Below, piece after piece: positions 1 to 10,164 of a stretch of 64,000 bases of DNA. Where the stretch lies: the NCBI GenBank assembly GCA_963823525.1, contig CAWGLW010000001.1, positions 124,001 through 188,000 of the forward strand. Direction: 5' to 3'. The number at the start of each line of letters is the position of its first letter. Positions within the stretch are counted from its first letter, which is position 1. The stretch is from CAWGLW01 sp963823525. Lineage in GTDB: Bacteria; Pseudomonadota; Gammaproteobacteria; Steroidobacterales; Steroidobacteraceae. Under the pieces are notes generated by a model. The model did no database searches, was not told the origin of the DNA, and saw nothing but the letters and a program-made list of their open reading frames with translations. Made by a program: the position numbers and the translations under genes.

Positions 1-2258
1 CAATCAATGCGGCGGCCGAGTAAATGGGCTCGGAGCTCGCCAGGTCAATGCGTTCGCTCATCTCTCCGGCCGTCAGGCGCAGACCGGCATAGAGCGACTG
101 CCCGAACAAGGTGCTGATATCGGCGATCTTTCGGAGATAGGCGGCTGAAAAGGTCCAGTATCCTTGTCCGCGCAGTTCACCGAGCTTGAAGCCCGGAAAG
201 CTCGTGGGTCCACCGAGCACGAACAGGTCATAAGGCGGCAAGGTGCTGCCGAAAGCAGTCCCCCCTGCCGCTCGCAACGAAATGACGTCGTCATGAAACG
301 GGATCGAGGCGGATATCAACCCCTCAAGCCGATCGTACTCATATTCCGAGCCCAGGCCCCGATCTGCGCGATAGTAGTTGAGCCGTCCGAGCCAGCCTCG
401 CGTGGCCAGCGCCGGGCGGTCCCGATTATCGTAGGTGAACCGCGCCAGCCATCCCCCGTAGCCGTCGTCAGTGATTTCAGGCAGCCAGGAAACGGCGATG
501 TCGCGTCGCGCACTCTGCAGGCCAGACGTTACGCCAAGACGAAGTTCCGCCCTGGTGCCGAAGACCCTGCCCGCTTCAAGGTAACCGAGCGCCTTGCTGA
601 ATCGATACCGGGTTTCGGCCTCTCCATCGAAGTAAATATCCTCGAGCGACTGCTCCAGGACAATGCCTGGCTCGACGAAGTACTGATGATCTGAATCAAT
701 CGGCTGGTAGAAAGAAGCGTTTGCAGCGCTGGTGCGTCCGAGTTGCAGCAGACCGTGAATCTCGCCGCCGCTGCCTGTTGACCCACGGTCGCAGGTAATT
801 TCCGCCGATCAGAAAAGCCGTGTCGGCATCGTTGCCAACGTGCAGGCCCAGGTCAAATCGAAGAATATTGGGGCCCCAGGATTTTTCCCGGATGAGCACT
901 TCGAGATCCGTCCGCTCCGGTTCTCCGCCGAGCGAATATTGCACACTCTCGAAGTCGCCCATTGAGTACAGCGCACTCGTCTGGCGACGAATATCATCTG
1001 CGCTGACCGTCTGCCCCGGCTCGAGGCCGAGCTCGGCCCGGATGAAGTCCGGGTCGGCCCGTTCGAAACCGTCAAGTTTCACGCTGGCCAGCTTGAACGA
1101 TTCATGCAGCGGCCTGCGGTGAGCACCCCGCCAGGCCACGTATTCTTCCTCCGGGAGCGAGTAACGCAGCAACGCCACACGTTGCTGCTCGGCGGCCGCA
1201 CGGCCGAGCGGCATCATCTCCGCCGCTTTGCTGAACGAAGCGGACCCCGCTCCGGCCGTATCGACAATGATCTTGACGTCGTCGGGCCCCAGCGAGTCGA
1301 GTTGCTGCCGCTCGTTCGCTCCAATGAGCACCTCGATGGTGCGCTTCATCATGCTCAGCGGAGACTGCAGTTCTTCTGCCGTGGGAACCGGGTTCGGCAC
1401 GGCCACGGCGATTACCACGTCAGCACAGGTCTGTCGCGCGACGTCCACCGGTACGTTTCGGGACAGCCCACCGTCGCCGAGGATTCTGCCGTCGATCGTG
1501 ACCGGCGCGAAAACGCCCGGTACCGCCATGCTCGCGCGCATCGCCGTCGCAAGGTCGCCGCTCGAAAGCACCACCATATCGCCCGTCTGCATGTCGGTCG
1601 CGACGGCCCGGTAGGGGACGGCAAGTTGCTGGAAATCCCTGACGCCGGTGCCCCGGGCGACCAACGTGTTGATCATCTGCTCAATGTTCTGGGTATTGAT
1701 AAAGCCCCGGGGCGAGAGGAATCGGCCGTCGCGCACGCCGAACTCCAGGCTGTTGCTGTAGGTCGTACCGGCCAGCTTGCGCCGCATCGGCAGCCTGGCC
1801 CGTTTGCCCCGAAAAGCGATGGTTTCCTCCCAGGACACACTGTGTACGGCCTCCTGCATTTCTTCCGCGGTCATTCCCGTGGCAAAGGCACCGCCCACCA
1901 GGGCTCCCATGCTTGCCCCGACCACGCAATCGATCGGGATTCGCATCTCGTCAAGCACGGAGAGCACACCGACATGCGCGAGGCCCTTGGCCCCTCCGCC
2001 ACCAAGTGCAAGACCGATCCGCGGACGGGCGGCGGGACCCGATGGCGGGATGATCGCCGCCTCTGGGCCCGCGGCCACCGCGGGCGATGCAAACAGGATC
2101 AGCGCCAGGCACAGCAGGTGAGCGACCCCGATGGCAAGTCGCGGGCGCCCGTGGCGCCAGGAAGCTTCAGATCTACGGTTCACGCACGTGCTCTGGCTGC
2201 CCCAGGGGTTGTTGCTGCCGGGGGATGCTAACCTACCTTCAACATTTTCGATCGCCAT
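1..2258 (-). CDS. Patatin-like phospholipase with surface-antigen (Omp85-like) C-terminus; frameshifted and partial
   Basis: This is a predicted exported serine lipase/phospholipase of the patatin family fused to an outer-membrane beta-barrel. Counting from an ATG at 2258, a hydrophobic signal segment lies at about residues 41-63. The glycine-rich oxyanion loop GGGGAKG is at 86-92, the nucleophile motif GASMG at 114-118 (Ser116), and the catalytic Asp in DGG at 262. A POTRA-like stretch follows, then barrel sequence. The reading frame breaks near 775-783. In frame it stops at about 696, but the barrel clearly continues in another frame (GSGGEIHGLLQLG, then FYQPID, LGGPTSFPGF) to the left edge of the window. 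One extra base explains the break, either a sequencing error or a real mutation. A GTG at 2183 is an alternative start that puts the signal peptide nearer the N-terminus. The C-terminus lies outside the window. Confidence 0.8.
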
Positions 2259-2314
2259 TCGAATCGGCCGATCGCAGCGACCGAGTCGTTCCGGTGAGCG
2301 TCGGGAGGGAAACA

Positions 2315-3247
2315 GTGAAAGTCAGCAAAAACGCACTCAGCCGGATCCGGCGGTTCTCCAAGCCGTATCGCATCACCAACGGAAAGAATTTCCGCCTCAA
2401 GAACATTGATCCCGAGGACACACTGCACCTCGAATCGGAGGATAAGCCACGTGCGAAAGAAGGCCTGCAGCTTGGCGTGCGCTACCTGGCTGAACTCCAG
2501 GACGTACTCTACGCACAGGACAAGTGGGCCGTACTGCTGATCTTCCAGGCCATGGACGCCGCCGGCAAGGACGGAGCAATCAAGCACGTATTTTCCGGTG
2601 TTAACCCCCAGGGTTGCGAAGTCAACTCATTCAAGGCGCCCTCTGCCGAAGAACTCGATCACGACTTCATGTGGCGCTGCATGAAGGTGCTGCCCGAGCG
2701 CGGCCGCATCGGCATCTTTAACCGATCGTATTACGAAGAGGTCCTGGTGGTGCGCGTGCACGAGGAGCTGTTGCTCAAGCAGAAACTGCCCTCAAAGGTT
2801 ATTACCCCGGATATCTGGCGGCAGCGTCATGAAGATATCGGTGCGATCGAGAAATACCTCGCCCGAAATGGAGTATTGATCCTGAAGTTCTTTCTGCACC
2901 TGTCCAGAGATGAGCAAAAGAAGCGTTTCATGGATCGGCTGGACGATCCGCAGAAGAACTGGAAATTCTCGACGGCGGACGCCCGCGAGCGCCAGCACTG
3001 GGACGAATACCAGAAGGCCTACGAAGACATGATCCGCAACACCGCGAGCGAGCATGCACCCTGGTTCGTGATCCCCGCAGACAACAAGTGGTTCACGCGA
3101 CTGGTCGTATCGGCGGCCGTGATCGATGGACTGGTATCGCTGAACATGGATTATCCCCAGGTGGGTCCGACGCAGAAACGCGAACTCGACGCTGCCCGAG
3201 CGACGCTGCTGGGCGAAGAAACGAAAAAGCGAAAGCGAAAAGAGTAG
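2315..3247 (+). CDS. ppk2: Polyphosphate kinase 2 family protein (polyphosphate:nucleotide phosphotransferase)
   Basis: The product (310 residues) belongs to the PPK2 family, which moves phosphate between polyphosphate and nucleoside mono- or diphosphates in the cytoplasm. The P-loop-like motif is visible as AMDAAGKDGAIKHV near residues 79-92, followed by GCEVNSFKAP, the lid region GRIGIFNRSYYEEVLVVRVH and the FLHLSRDEQKKRF segment with downstream DDPQKNWKFS. The GTG start at 2315 is chosen because a GGGAGGG ribosome-binding site lies about six bases upstream and because the family N-terminus begins about here; longer forms in the same frame read back into the divergent patatin gene. The basic tail (KKRKRKE) is unusual but short. 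Substrate (AMP or ADP/GDP) cannot be fixed by eye. Confidence 0.88.
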   Translation: MKVSKNALSRIRRFSKPYRITNGKNFRLKNIDPEDTLHLESEDKPRAKEGLQLGVRYLAELQDVLYAQDKWAVLLIFQAMDAAGKDGAIKHVFSGVNPQGCEVNSFKAPSAEELDHDFMWRCMKVLPERGRIGIFNRSYYEEVLVVRVHEELLLKQKLPSKVITPDIWRQRHEDIGAIEKYLARNGVLILKFFLHLSRDEQKKRFMDRLDDPQKNWKFSTADARERQHWDEYQKAYEDMIRNTASEHAPWFVIPADNKWFTRLVVSAAVIDGLVSLNMDYPQVGPTQKRELDAARATLLGEETKKRKRKE

Positions 3248-3277
3248 GCTGGCCCCACTGGATCAGGCGGGACATTC

Positions 3278-4270
3278 GTGAACCAGAGAACCGCGCGGCG
3301 CGTGCCGCAATACGCTGATGTCTGTGCTGCAGCGGAGCGACTGCACGGCCATGCGAGGCGGACTCCGCTGATCGGCGCGACACCGCTGGACTCGCGGTGC
3401 GGCGGGCAGGTCCTGCTCAAACTCGAAACCCTGCAGCACACGGGCTCGTTCAAGTTCCGTGGCGCTTACAACCGCCTCGTGCAGCTCGATCCGTCAGAGC
3501 GGAGCGCCGGCGTCGTCGCATTTTCATCAGGTAATCACGCCCAGGGAGTCGCAGCGGCGGCCGCCCGGCTGGGCATTTCGGCCACCATTGTCATGCCGTC
3601 GGACGCACCGCGGATGAAGCTGCTTAACACACGCTCGCTGGGGGCCGAGGTCCTCGAGTACGATCGCCGGCAGGAAAGCCGGGAGGAAATCGCGGCGCGG
3701 ACGGCCTGCGAGCGCGGTGCCGTGCTTGTTCCGTCCTTCGATGACTTCGACATCATCGCCGGCCAGGGCAGTGCGGGCATCGAGCTGGTCGAGCAGGCCC
3801 GTGAGGCAGGCATCAAAATCGACGATGTGCTGGTGCCATGCAGCGGCGGTGGGCTGGCGGCCGGAATCGCACTGGCGATTCAGACGCTCTCACCCGGCAC
3901 ACGCACCTGGAGCGTGGAACCGGTCGGGTTCAACGATCACGAGCGCTCGCTCGCGGCCGGACACCGCCTGCGCAATGAGCACCCGGCGACATCCATCTGC
4001 GACGCACTGCTCGCGCCACAACCGGGTGAGATCACTTTTGAAATTAACCGCAGACTGCTGGCTGGTGGTCTCAGCGTAAGCGACGATGAGGTTCGCGCGG
4101 CAATCGTATACGCGGCGCGGGAACTCAAGCTCGTCCTGGAGCCCGGCGGTGCGGTCGCGCTGGCCGCCGTGCTCGCGCGACGACTGCCCCTTGAAGGGCG
4201 CAGCGTCGTTATCGTCCTCTCCGGAGCCAACATCGACGAGGCGATGCTGGCGCAGATTCTGAGCACCTGA
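3278..4270 (+). CDS. PLP-dependent threonine/serine dehydratase family protein
   Basis: This 330-residue fold-type II PLP enzyme resembles the catalytic domain of threonine ammonia-lyase and of serine racemase/dehydratase. The Schiff-base lysine is in TGSFKFRGA (Lys59), the substrate loop is SSGNHAQG (83-90) and the phosphate-binding glycine loop is SGGGLAAG (189-196). There is no C-terminal ACT regulatory domain, so it is the short form, deaminating L-threonine or L-serine to a 2-oxo acid, or acting as a racemase. It starts at a GTG with a weak AGGCGG upstream and lies 30 bases after ppk2 on the same strand, so the two may be co-transcribed. The exact substrate is not determined by these motifs. 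Confidence 0.82.
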   Translation: MNQRTARRVPQYADVCAAAERLHGHARRTPLIGATPLDSRCGGQVLLKLETLQHTGSFKFRGAYNRLVQLDPSERSAGVVAFSSGNHAQGVAAAAARLGISATIVMPSDAPRMKLLNTRSLGAEVLEYDRRQESREEIAARTACERGAVLVPSFDDFDIIAGQGSAGIELVEQAREAGIKIDDVLVPCSGGGLAAGIALAIQTLSPGTRTWSVEPVGFNDHERSLAAGHRLRNEHPATSICDALLAPQPGEITFEINRRLLAGGLSVSDDEVRAAIVYAARELKLVLEPGGAVALAAVLARRLPLEGRSVVIVLSGANIDEAMLAQILST

Positions 4271-4330
4271 GGACCCGGCCGGACGCCGCGCCCCTTGTGA
4301 TACCCCGTCGCTCCTGCCTACAGTCCGGGA

Positions 4331-7300
4331 ATGGTCTCTCCACTTCTGCTGTCGGTTCTTTCAGTCGCCTACCTCGCGCTGCTGTTCGCCGTCGCTTTCT
4401 ACGGCGAGCGCAAGTCAATCTATCCGTCTCACGCCGCGCTTCGCCCGTACATCTACAGCCTCGCGCTCGGCGTCTATTGCACGACGTGGACCTTCTTCGG
4501 TGCAGTGGGTACCGCGGTACGTTCCGGCTGGGCCTATCTGCCAATCTACGTCGGGCCGGTACTCGTGTTTATCCTGGCGACGCCTTTTCTGCGCCGCCTG
4601 GTCCTCATCGTCCGCACACATAACATCACGTCGATCGCCGACCTGGTCTCCTCCAGGTTTGGCAAAAGCCCGGCGATGGCCGCGCTGATCACCACGGTAT
4701 CACTGACCGCGGCGATTCCTTACCTCGCCCTGCAGTACAAGGCCGTGGGCACGAGTATCGACGTTCTTACCGGATCCGATGGCACCCACCCCCTCTGGTA
4801 TGCAGATACTGCACTTTGGGTCGCGATGTTGATGGCGCTGTTTGCGATCCTGTTCGGCACCCGGCGCCTCGATGTGACTGAGCATCACGAGGGCGTGATA
4901 CTTGCGATCGCATTCGAATCGCTGGTCAAGCTGCTCGCCTTTGTCGCGGTCGCCGTGTTCGCGTTGCTGCAGATCGACGGTGCCCGGTTGCAGGCGACGC
5001 GACTCGGCGAACTCGATACCCTCTTCAGCGCAAATTTTGCCGTCTCCACCGTGCTGGCGGCAGCGGCGATTTTTTGCCTGCCGCGCCAGTTTCATATGGG
5101 TGTCGTCGAGTGTGCCGATTCAGCGGACCTGCGCAAGGCTCGCTGGATCTTTCCGGCATACCTGGCGGTTTTCACGATTTGCGTGATACCGGTGGTGGTG
5201 GCCGGGCTGGGAAGCGGTCTCGGTGAACACTACAACCCGGATTCATTCGTGCTGACGCTGCCGCTCGTGCACGGCGCCGAAGGACTGGCCGTGCTGGCAT
5301 TCCTCGGTGGGCTGTCGGCAGCCACGGCAATGGTCATCGTCGCCAGCATCACGCTCGCGACAATGATCACCAACGACCTCGTCATGCCTGCGTTATGGCG
5401 CAGCCGGTGGCTGGGTCTCAGTGAAGGTCCGGATATAGGAAAGGTCGTCCTGCGCATCCGTCGCGCCGCGATTCTGCTGCTGGCACTGCTCGCCTACGTT
5501 TACGACCGGAATGTGCCCGAACCGGCCAGTCTTGCCTCGATCGGCTTGCTGGCCTTCGCAGCCGTCGCACAGTTCGCTCCACCGATACTCGCTGGTCTTT
5601 ACTGGCGCGGGGCGACGCGCGGAGGGGTTATCTGGGGCCTGGCGACCGGCTTCGCCGTATGGCTGTATGCGCTGTTTCTGCCCAATCTTGCCTCAGGCGG
5701 CGCGGTTGGACGCGCATTAATAGAGAGCGGGCCGTTCGGGCTCCACTGGCTGCGCCCCGGCGCGCTGTTCGGGATCGAATTCATGAGTCCGCTGGCGACC
5801 GGCGCCGTCACGGCACTGCTTTGCAATGTGATGGCCATGGTATTCATTTCGCGCCTCGGTGGGCTGTCGCTCAAGGATCGAATGGCCGCGAAGACGTTCG
5901 TATCCGGTGCCCTGCCGGCGACGGTCATGGGCAGCGCCGGCGGCGCGCGGGTCGGCGACCTGCTCGCCGTCACCGAGCGTATTCTCGGCGCCGAATACGC
6001 GGAGGCTGCGCTGCGCGAGTACTGCGCGGACAAGAACCGCGAAGTCCCGCGGGCCTCGGCACCCGCCGACCGTGGTCTGCTGCAGTTCATGGAACGCGAG
6101 CTGGCGGGCGCCATTGGATCGTCCTCGGCGAGACTGATGTTCAGCCATGCGCTGCAGGGTCGCGGCATGGCGGCCGAAGACGTGGCCGAACTGCTCGACG
6201 AGACCGCCCAGGAGCTGCGGTTCAGCCGGCGCCTGCTGCAGGCAACGATGGAGAACGTGTCACAGGGCATCGCCGTCGCGGACAGCGATGCACGCATCGT
6301 TGCCTGGAACCGGCGTTACCTGGAAATGCTCGATTACCCGGAGGACATGGTCTTCGTCGGACGGCCGATCGAAGACCTGATCCGCTGGAACGCCGATCGC
6401 GGCGAGTTCAGCGGCGATGACACCGAACGCCAGGTTTCCAAGCGGCTGGCTTATATGCGTGCCGGTACGTCCTACACGATGCGGCGCACCCGCCGCAACG
6501 GGCGGGTCTACGAGATGCACGGTCAGCCGATGCCGGGGGGTGGCTACGTGACCACATATACCGACATCACCGAGTTCAAGCACAATGAGCAGGCTTTGCT
6601 CGAAGCCAAGCAGACGCTGGAGCAGCGTGTCAGCGAGCGCACGTGGGAACTGCAGAGCGCACTGGAGGCGCAGCGACGTGCCAAGCGAACGGCGGAAGAA
6701 GCCAACCTGACCAAGACACGATTCGTTGCCGCAGCGAGTCATGACCTCCTCCAACCGCTCAATGCCGCACGACTGTTCGCCTCGGCGCTGGAGGAACGCT
6801 TGTCGGATCCCGAGCTGCGCCAGCTGGCGGGACGAATCGACACGTCGATGCGAGCGGCCGAGGAAGTCCTCGACGACATGCTCGACATCGCGCGTCTGGA
6901 GAGCGGCGCAATGCGCGCCGAACTGACGAATTTCCCGGTCAAGGACCTGCTAAGTGAACTGGCCGTACAGTTTGGACCGCTGGCCGCGCGGCGCGGACTG
7001 GAGTTGCGATTCACCAGGCCCACCTGCTTTGTTCACAGTGATCGTGTGCTGCTTCGGCGGGTGCTGCAGAACCTGATCTCCAACGCCCTGAGGTACACGG
7101 AACGAGGCACCGTCCTGGTCGGCTGCCGGCTTCGCAAAGGCCACGCGGAGATCCAGGTCTGGGACACCGGCCCGGGCATCAGCGAAGAGAACCAGCGAGC
7201 CATTTTCGGCGAGTTTCAACGTCTGGATCGATCGTCGGACTGGGAAGAACACGGTCTCGGACTGGGACTGTCCATCTGCGATCGCATTGCGCGACTGCTG

Positions 7301-7849
7301 AACCTGCGCCTCGATCTACGCTCGCGACTGGGTCGAGGTTCGGTATTCAGCGTCCGAGTTCCGCTGGCGGATAGTCATTCACTTTCTCAACAGGGCGCGC
7401 CGAGTACGGAACGACAGACCACGGAGAATATTTCGAACCTGAATGGTCTGAAGGTACTCTGCATTGATAACGAACAGCAGATTCTCGATGGCATGAGCGC
7501 ACTGATGAGTCGTTGGGGAATCGAGGTCCTGGTTGCAAGTCACGCGGCACAGGCCCGTGAGGTCGCAGCCCGGCATTCGCCGGATCTCGTGCTGGCCGAC
7601 TACCGTCTTGATGCGGGCGAAGCCGATGGTCTCGAACTGCTGCAACAGATCTGCGGTACGGGCGCCCAGGCCCTGCCGGGCGCGTTAATCACGGCCGATT
7701 ACGCTGCCGAAGTGGCTGAGAAGACTCGCGCCCTCGGTTATCCGCTGCTGCGCAAGCCGATCAAGGCCGCTTCGCTTCGCGCGCTGCTGGCCGCGATGGC
7801 GGCGCGACGTCGCCGGGCGACCGGCTCCCGCGCGGCGACCAGCGGTTAG
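4331..7849 (+). CDS. Sodium:solute symporter-type hybrid sensor histidine kinase (CrbS/CbrA-like)
   Basis: This 1172-residue membrane protein joins a transporter to a complete hybrid kinase. Residues 1 to about 480 are a sodium:solute symporter (SSS) domain with roughly a dozen membrane segments. A PAS domain follows at about 620-740, then a coiled coil, a HisKA domain with phospho-acceptor His804 in AASHDLLQPL, an HATPase domain (NLISNALRYTERG, DTGPGIS, GLGLGLSI) and a C-terminal receiver with Asp1090 in VLADYRLD and Lys in LLRKPIKA. This architecture is that of CrbS (acetate switch, controls acs) and CbrA (histidine/carbon). It meets the LuxR-type regulator at 7850 stop-to-stop with no gap, the pairing seen for CrbS/CrbR. 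The ligand sensed and the target genes are inferred, not seen. Confidence 0.88.
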   Translation: MVSPLLLSVLSVAYLALLFAVAFYGERKSIYPSHAALRPYIYSLALGVYCTTWTFFGAVGTAVRSGWAYLPIYVGPVLVFILATPFLRRLVLIVRTHNITSIADLVSSRFGKSPAMAALITTVSLTAAIPYLALQYKAVGTSIDVLTGSDGTHPLWYADTALWVAMLMALFAILFGTRRLDVTEHHEGVILAIAFESLVKLLAFVAVAVFALLQIDGARLQATRLGELDTLFSANFAVSTVLAAAAIFCLPRQFHMGVVECADSADLRKARWIFPAYLAVFTICVIPVVVAGLGSGLGEHYNPDSFVLTLPLVHGAEGLAVLAFLGGLSAATAMVIVASITLATMITNDLVMPALWRSRWLGLSEGPDIGKVVLRIRRAAILLLALLAYVYDRNVPEPASLASIGLLAFAAVAQFAPPILAGLYWRGATRGGVIWGLATGFAVWLYALFLPNLASGGAVGRALIESGPFGLHWLRPGALFGIEFMSPLATGAVTALLCNVMAMVFISRLGGLSLKDRMAAKTFVSGALPATVMGSAGGARVGDLLAVTERILGAEYAEAALREYCADKNREVPRASAPADRGLLQFMERELAGAIGSSSARLMFSHALQGRGMAAEDVAELLDETAQELRFSRRLLQATMENVSQGIAVADSDARIVAWNRRYLEMLDYPEDMVFVGRPIEDLIRWNADRGEFSGDDTERQVSKRLAYMRAGTSYTMRRTRRNGRVYEMHGQPMPGGGYVTTYTDITEFKHNEQALLEAKQTLEQRVSERTWELQSALEAQRRAKRTAEEANLTKTRFVAAASHDLLQPLNAARLFASALEERLSDPELRQLAGRIDTSMRAAEEVLDDMLDIARLESGAMRAELTNFPVKDLLSELAVQFGPLAARRGLELRFTRPTCFVHSDRVLLRRVLQNLISNALRYTERGTVLVGCRLRKGHAEIQVWDTGPGISEENQRAIFGEFQRLDRSSDWEEHGLGLGLSICDRIARLLNLRLDLRSRLGRGSVFSVRVPLADSHSLSQQGAPSTERQTTENISNLNGLKVLCIDNEQQILDGMSALMSRWGIEVLVASHAAQAREVAARHSPDLVLADYRLDAGEADGLELLQQICGTGAQALPGALITADYAAEVAEKTRALGYPLLRKPIKAASLRALLAAMAARRRRATGSRAATSG

Positions 7850-8530
7850 TCAGTCAGGATCACTGGACTGTGCCTGCGCGTATGCCGCTCGATCCACTGC
7901 AAGACGGCTGGCCACCAGAACGGCCTGTGTGCGCGTACCAACACCGAGTTTGCGCAGAATGGCCGTCACGTGCGCCTTGACCGTCGCTTCCGACACGTCG
8001 AGTTCGAAAGCCACCTGCTTGTTGAGCAGTCCTGAGCACAACATCCCGAGCACCCTGAATTGCTGTGGCGTCAGTTGCGCGATTCTTTGGGCGATCTCCA
8101 GGTCGTCATCCTGACCGATATCCACACTCGGCGGCTGGTACCCGGGCGGCGTGCAGACATCGCCCGCCAATACTGCTTCAATCGCCTCGCCGATCTGTAC
8201 CGCGTCGGTGGATTTCGAAATGAAACCCTGGGCACCGTAGCGCAGCGCATGGTGAATGGTTTGCGGATCGTCATCCGCCGAGATCACCACGATCGGTAAT
8301 TCCGGGCGCGTGCCGCGCAGGTGGGCCAGTGCGCTGAAGCCGTGTGCGCCAGGCATGTTCAGGTCCAGCAGGAGCAGGTCCGCATCGGACTCGAGTTCGA
8401 CCACCTTCAGCAGTTCGGAAACGCTCTCTGCCTCGATAAAGCGTATCGCCGGATCGAGCCTCGCAATCGAAGCTCTCAGCGCTTCCCTGAACAGCGGGTG
8501 GTCGTCGGCGACGATGATCTGTCGGCTCAT
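7850..8530 (-). CDS. LuxR/NarL-family response regulator (CrbR-like)
   Basis: This 226-residue response regulator has an N-terminal receiver (VADDHPLF acidic pocket, phospho-acceptor Asp in LLLDLNMPG at about residue 56, conserved Lys in FISKSTDA) and a C-terminal LuxR helix-turn-helix (LTPQQFRVLGMLCSGLLNKQVAFELDVSE, split here as LTPQQFRVL...VSEATVKAH). The start ATG at 8530 begins with MSRQIIVADD, exactly where the receiver fold begins. It converges on the SSS-type hybrid kinase, which is its likely phosphodonor, and its promoter side faces the porin gene starting at 8633, separated by 102 bases. By analogy with CrbR/AgmR-type regulators it probably activates acetate or C2 utilisation genes; no acs gene lies in the window. 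Confidence 0.88.
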   Translation of the reverse strand: MSRQIIVADDHPLFREALRASIARLDPAIRFIEAESVSELLKVVELESDADLLLLDLNMPGAHGFSALAHLRGTRPELPIVVISADDDPQTIHHALRYGAQGFISKSTDAVQIGEAIEAVLAGDVCTPPGYQPPSVDIGQDDDLEIAQRIAQLTPQQFRVLGMLCSGLLNKQVAFELDVSEATVKAHVTAILRKLGVGTRTQAVLVASRLAVDRAAYAQAQSSDPD

Positions 8531-8632
8531 TGGGCGAGAGACTACACCGACAGCCACCTTCGACCAAAGGCGAATACACAGCGGCGCCACCAACGGGCAG
8601 CATGCCACGAGTTCAACAAGGGGGTCGTGACG

Positions 8633-9970
8633 ATGAGAAACTTTCCTCGCACGGGAACACCGCTGCGTCGCGCGGTAGCCGTTGTATTGGCCGTCTCTGC
8701 ACTCGGTTTATCGACCAGCGCCCTGGCGCAGACCGATAAGGAAAAGGCCCTGGAGGCCAGGGTCGCAGAGCTCGAAAAGATGGTAAATCAGCTGGTGGCT
8801 GCCCAACAGGCAGCTCCGGCCGCCGCAGCGCCTGCCGCAGCGGCTCCGGACAAGCCGATACAGGCCACCTCGATCACGCCGAATGCCGCCCCCGGGACGA
8901 CATTCCAGGTTGGCGGCTTCGTAAAGGCGGATTTCCTGTTCACCGACACCGGCGATGGCAAGATCGGCAGCGGCGCAGGTAGGGACTTCTACGTACCGGG
9001 CGCAACTCCGGTCGGCGGTGAGAGCGAGGATGTCTATTTCGATGCCCATGCCAAGCAGTCACGCTTCAATTTCGGCACCAATACGGTGCTCGAGAACGGC
9101 AAGGCCGTAAAGACCTTCTTCGAGGTCGATTTCTACGGCTCCGGGTCCGGCAACGAGCGGGTCAGCAACACCTACTCACCGGTGCTGAGGCACGCATTCG
9201 TGCAATACAACGGCTGGCTCGTGGGCCAGACCTGGTCCAACTTCATGAACCCTGCGGCACTACCGGAGGCCGTGGACTTCATCGGCCCGACGGACGGCTC
9301 GATCTTCATACGCCAGACACAGGCACGTTACACGATCGGCGGCTTGTCGGTCGCGATCGAGAACCCGGAGACGACGCTCCTGCCCTACGAGGGTGGCAGC
9401 AGTTTCACGACGGACGACAGCAGCTGGCCTGACTTCACCGGCCGCTATACGTTCTCCGGTGACTGGGGACAGGTCGCGATTGCCGGCCTTCTGCGAGAGC
9501 TCAAGTACGACAGCGGCGGTTCGGACGGCGTCGAGGACAGCAAGTGGACCGGCGCACTGAGCCTGACCGGCAAGTGGAACGTCTTCGGGAAAGATGACAT
9601 TCGCTGGATGCTGAACGGTGGCAACCTCGGCCGCTACCAGGGCCTGAACTTCGCGACAGAGGCGGTGCTGTCGAGCAACGGCAAACTCCAGACGATCGAC
9701 GGTTGGGGCGGTTACGTCGCCTATCGCCATTTCTGGACCGAGAAGATGCGTAGCACGTTCTTCTATTCGATGGAGGACTACGACAATCCATCGAAATACA
9801 CGGGCGGCGGGGCCAACAAGTCCAGCGACAGTATCGGCGTGAATCTCTTTTACTCGCCAGTGCCGAAACTCGACCTGGGCGTTGCTTACCGGCACGCAAA
9901 CCGCGAACTTGAAAATGGAGATGACGGCGATCTGGACCGAGTCCAGTTCACGACCAAGTACTCATTCTAG
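8633..9970 (+). CDS. DcaP-family outer-membrane porin
   Basis: The product (445 residues) is a trimeric-porin-like outer membrane channel of the DcaP family. It has a cleavable signal peptide ending ALAQ at about residue 34, a short coiled-coil with EKALEARVAELEKMVNQLV typical of DcaP N-termini, an Ala/Pro linker, and then a 16-strand-type barrel (GGFVKADFLF, FNFGTNT, FFEVDFYG, GQTWSNFMNP, aromatic C-terminal KYSF). The terminal Phe is the usual barrel-insertion signal. ATG 8633 is preceded by AAGGGGGT. It stands alone between the divergent response-regulator gene and a strong terminator. Homologues pass dicarboxylates or other small anionic substrates. Its position next to CrbR suggests it may be regulated by it, but this is inference. 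Confidence 0.85.
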   Translation: MRNFPRTGTPLRRAVAVVLAVSALGLSTSALAQTDKEKALEARVAELEKMVNQLVAAQQAAPAAAAPAAAAPDKPIQATSITPNAAPGTTFQVGGFVKADFLFTDTGDGKIGSGAGRDFYVPGATPVGGESEDVYFDAHAKQSRFNFGTNTVLENGKAVKTFFEVDFYGSGSGNERVSNTYSPVLRHAFVQYNGWLVGQTWSNFMNPAALPEAVDFIGPTDGSIFIRQTQARYTIGGLSVAIENPETTLLPYEGGSSFTTDDSSWPDFTGRYTFSGDWGQVAIAGLLRELKYDSGGSDGVEDSKWTGALSLTGKWNVFGKDDIRWMLNGGNLGRYQGLNFATEAVLSSNGKLQTIDGWGGYVAYRHFWTEKMRSTFFYSMEDYDNPSKYTGGGANKSSDSIGVNLFYSPVPKLDLGVAYRHANRELENGDDGDLDRVQFTTKYSF

Positions 9971-10068
9971 TCTGAAGTTGAGAGTCTGCGCGACGGATTC
10001 AGGCTACCGTGCGGAGCCACCCCCTCCGCAGCGCGCAGAAACGCTCTTCCGGTTTCGGAATGCGCGTC

Positions 10069-10102
10069 AGGGCCCGGTCACCGACCGGGCCCTTTTTCTT
10101 TC
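10069..10102 (+). terminator. Rho-independent terminator after the porin gene
   Basis: A GC-rich perfect hairpin, GGGCCCGGT and ACCGGGCCC arms around a very short loop, is followed directly by TTTTTCTTT. It lies about 100 bases downstream of the porin stop and 60 bases before the next gene, so it should separate the two transcripts. Confidence 0.85.
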
Positions 10103-10164
10103 GGAATACCGGGTGACCTGTGGCAGCATCGGCCGATCCTTGCGATTGGATCAGAGACAAGCCG

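Noticed and set aside
1104..2231. 375-residue plus-strand frame antisense to the patatin gene
   Set aside because: Composition is His/Arg-rich with no domain, and the opposite strand holds clear patatin motifs.
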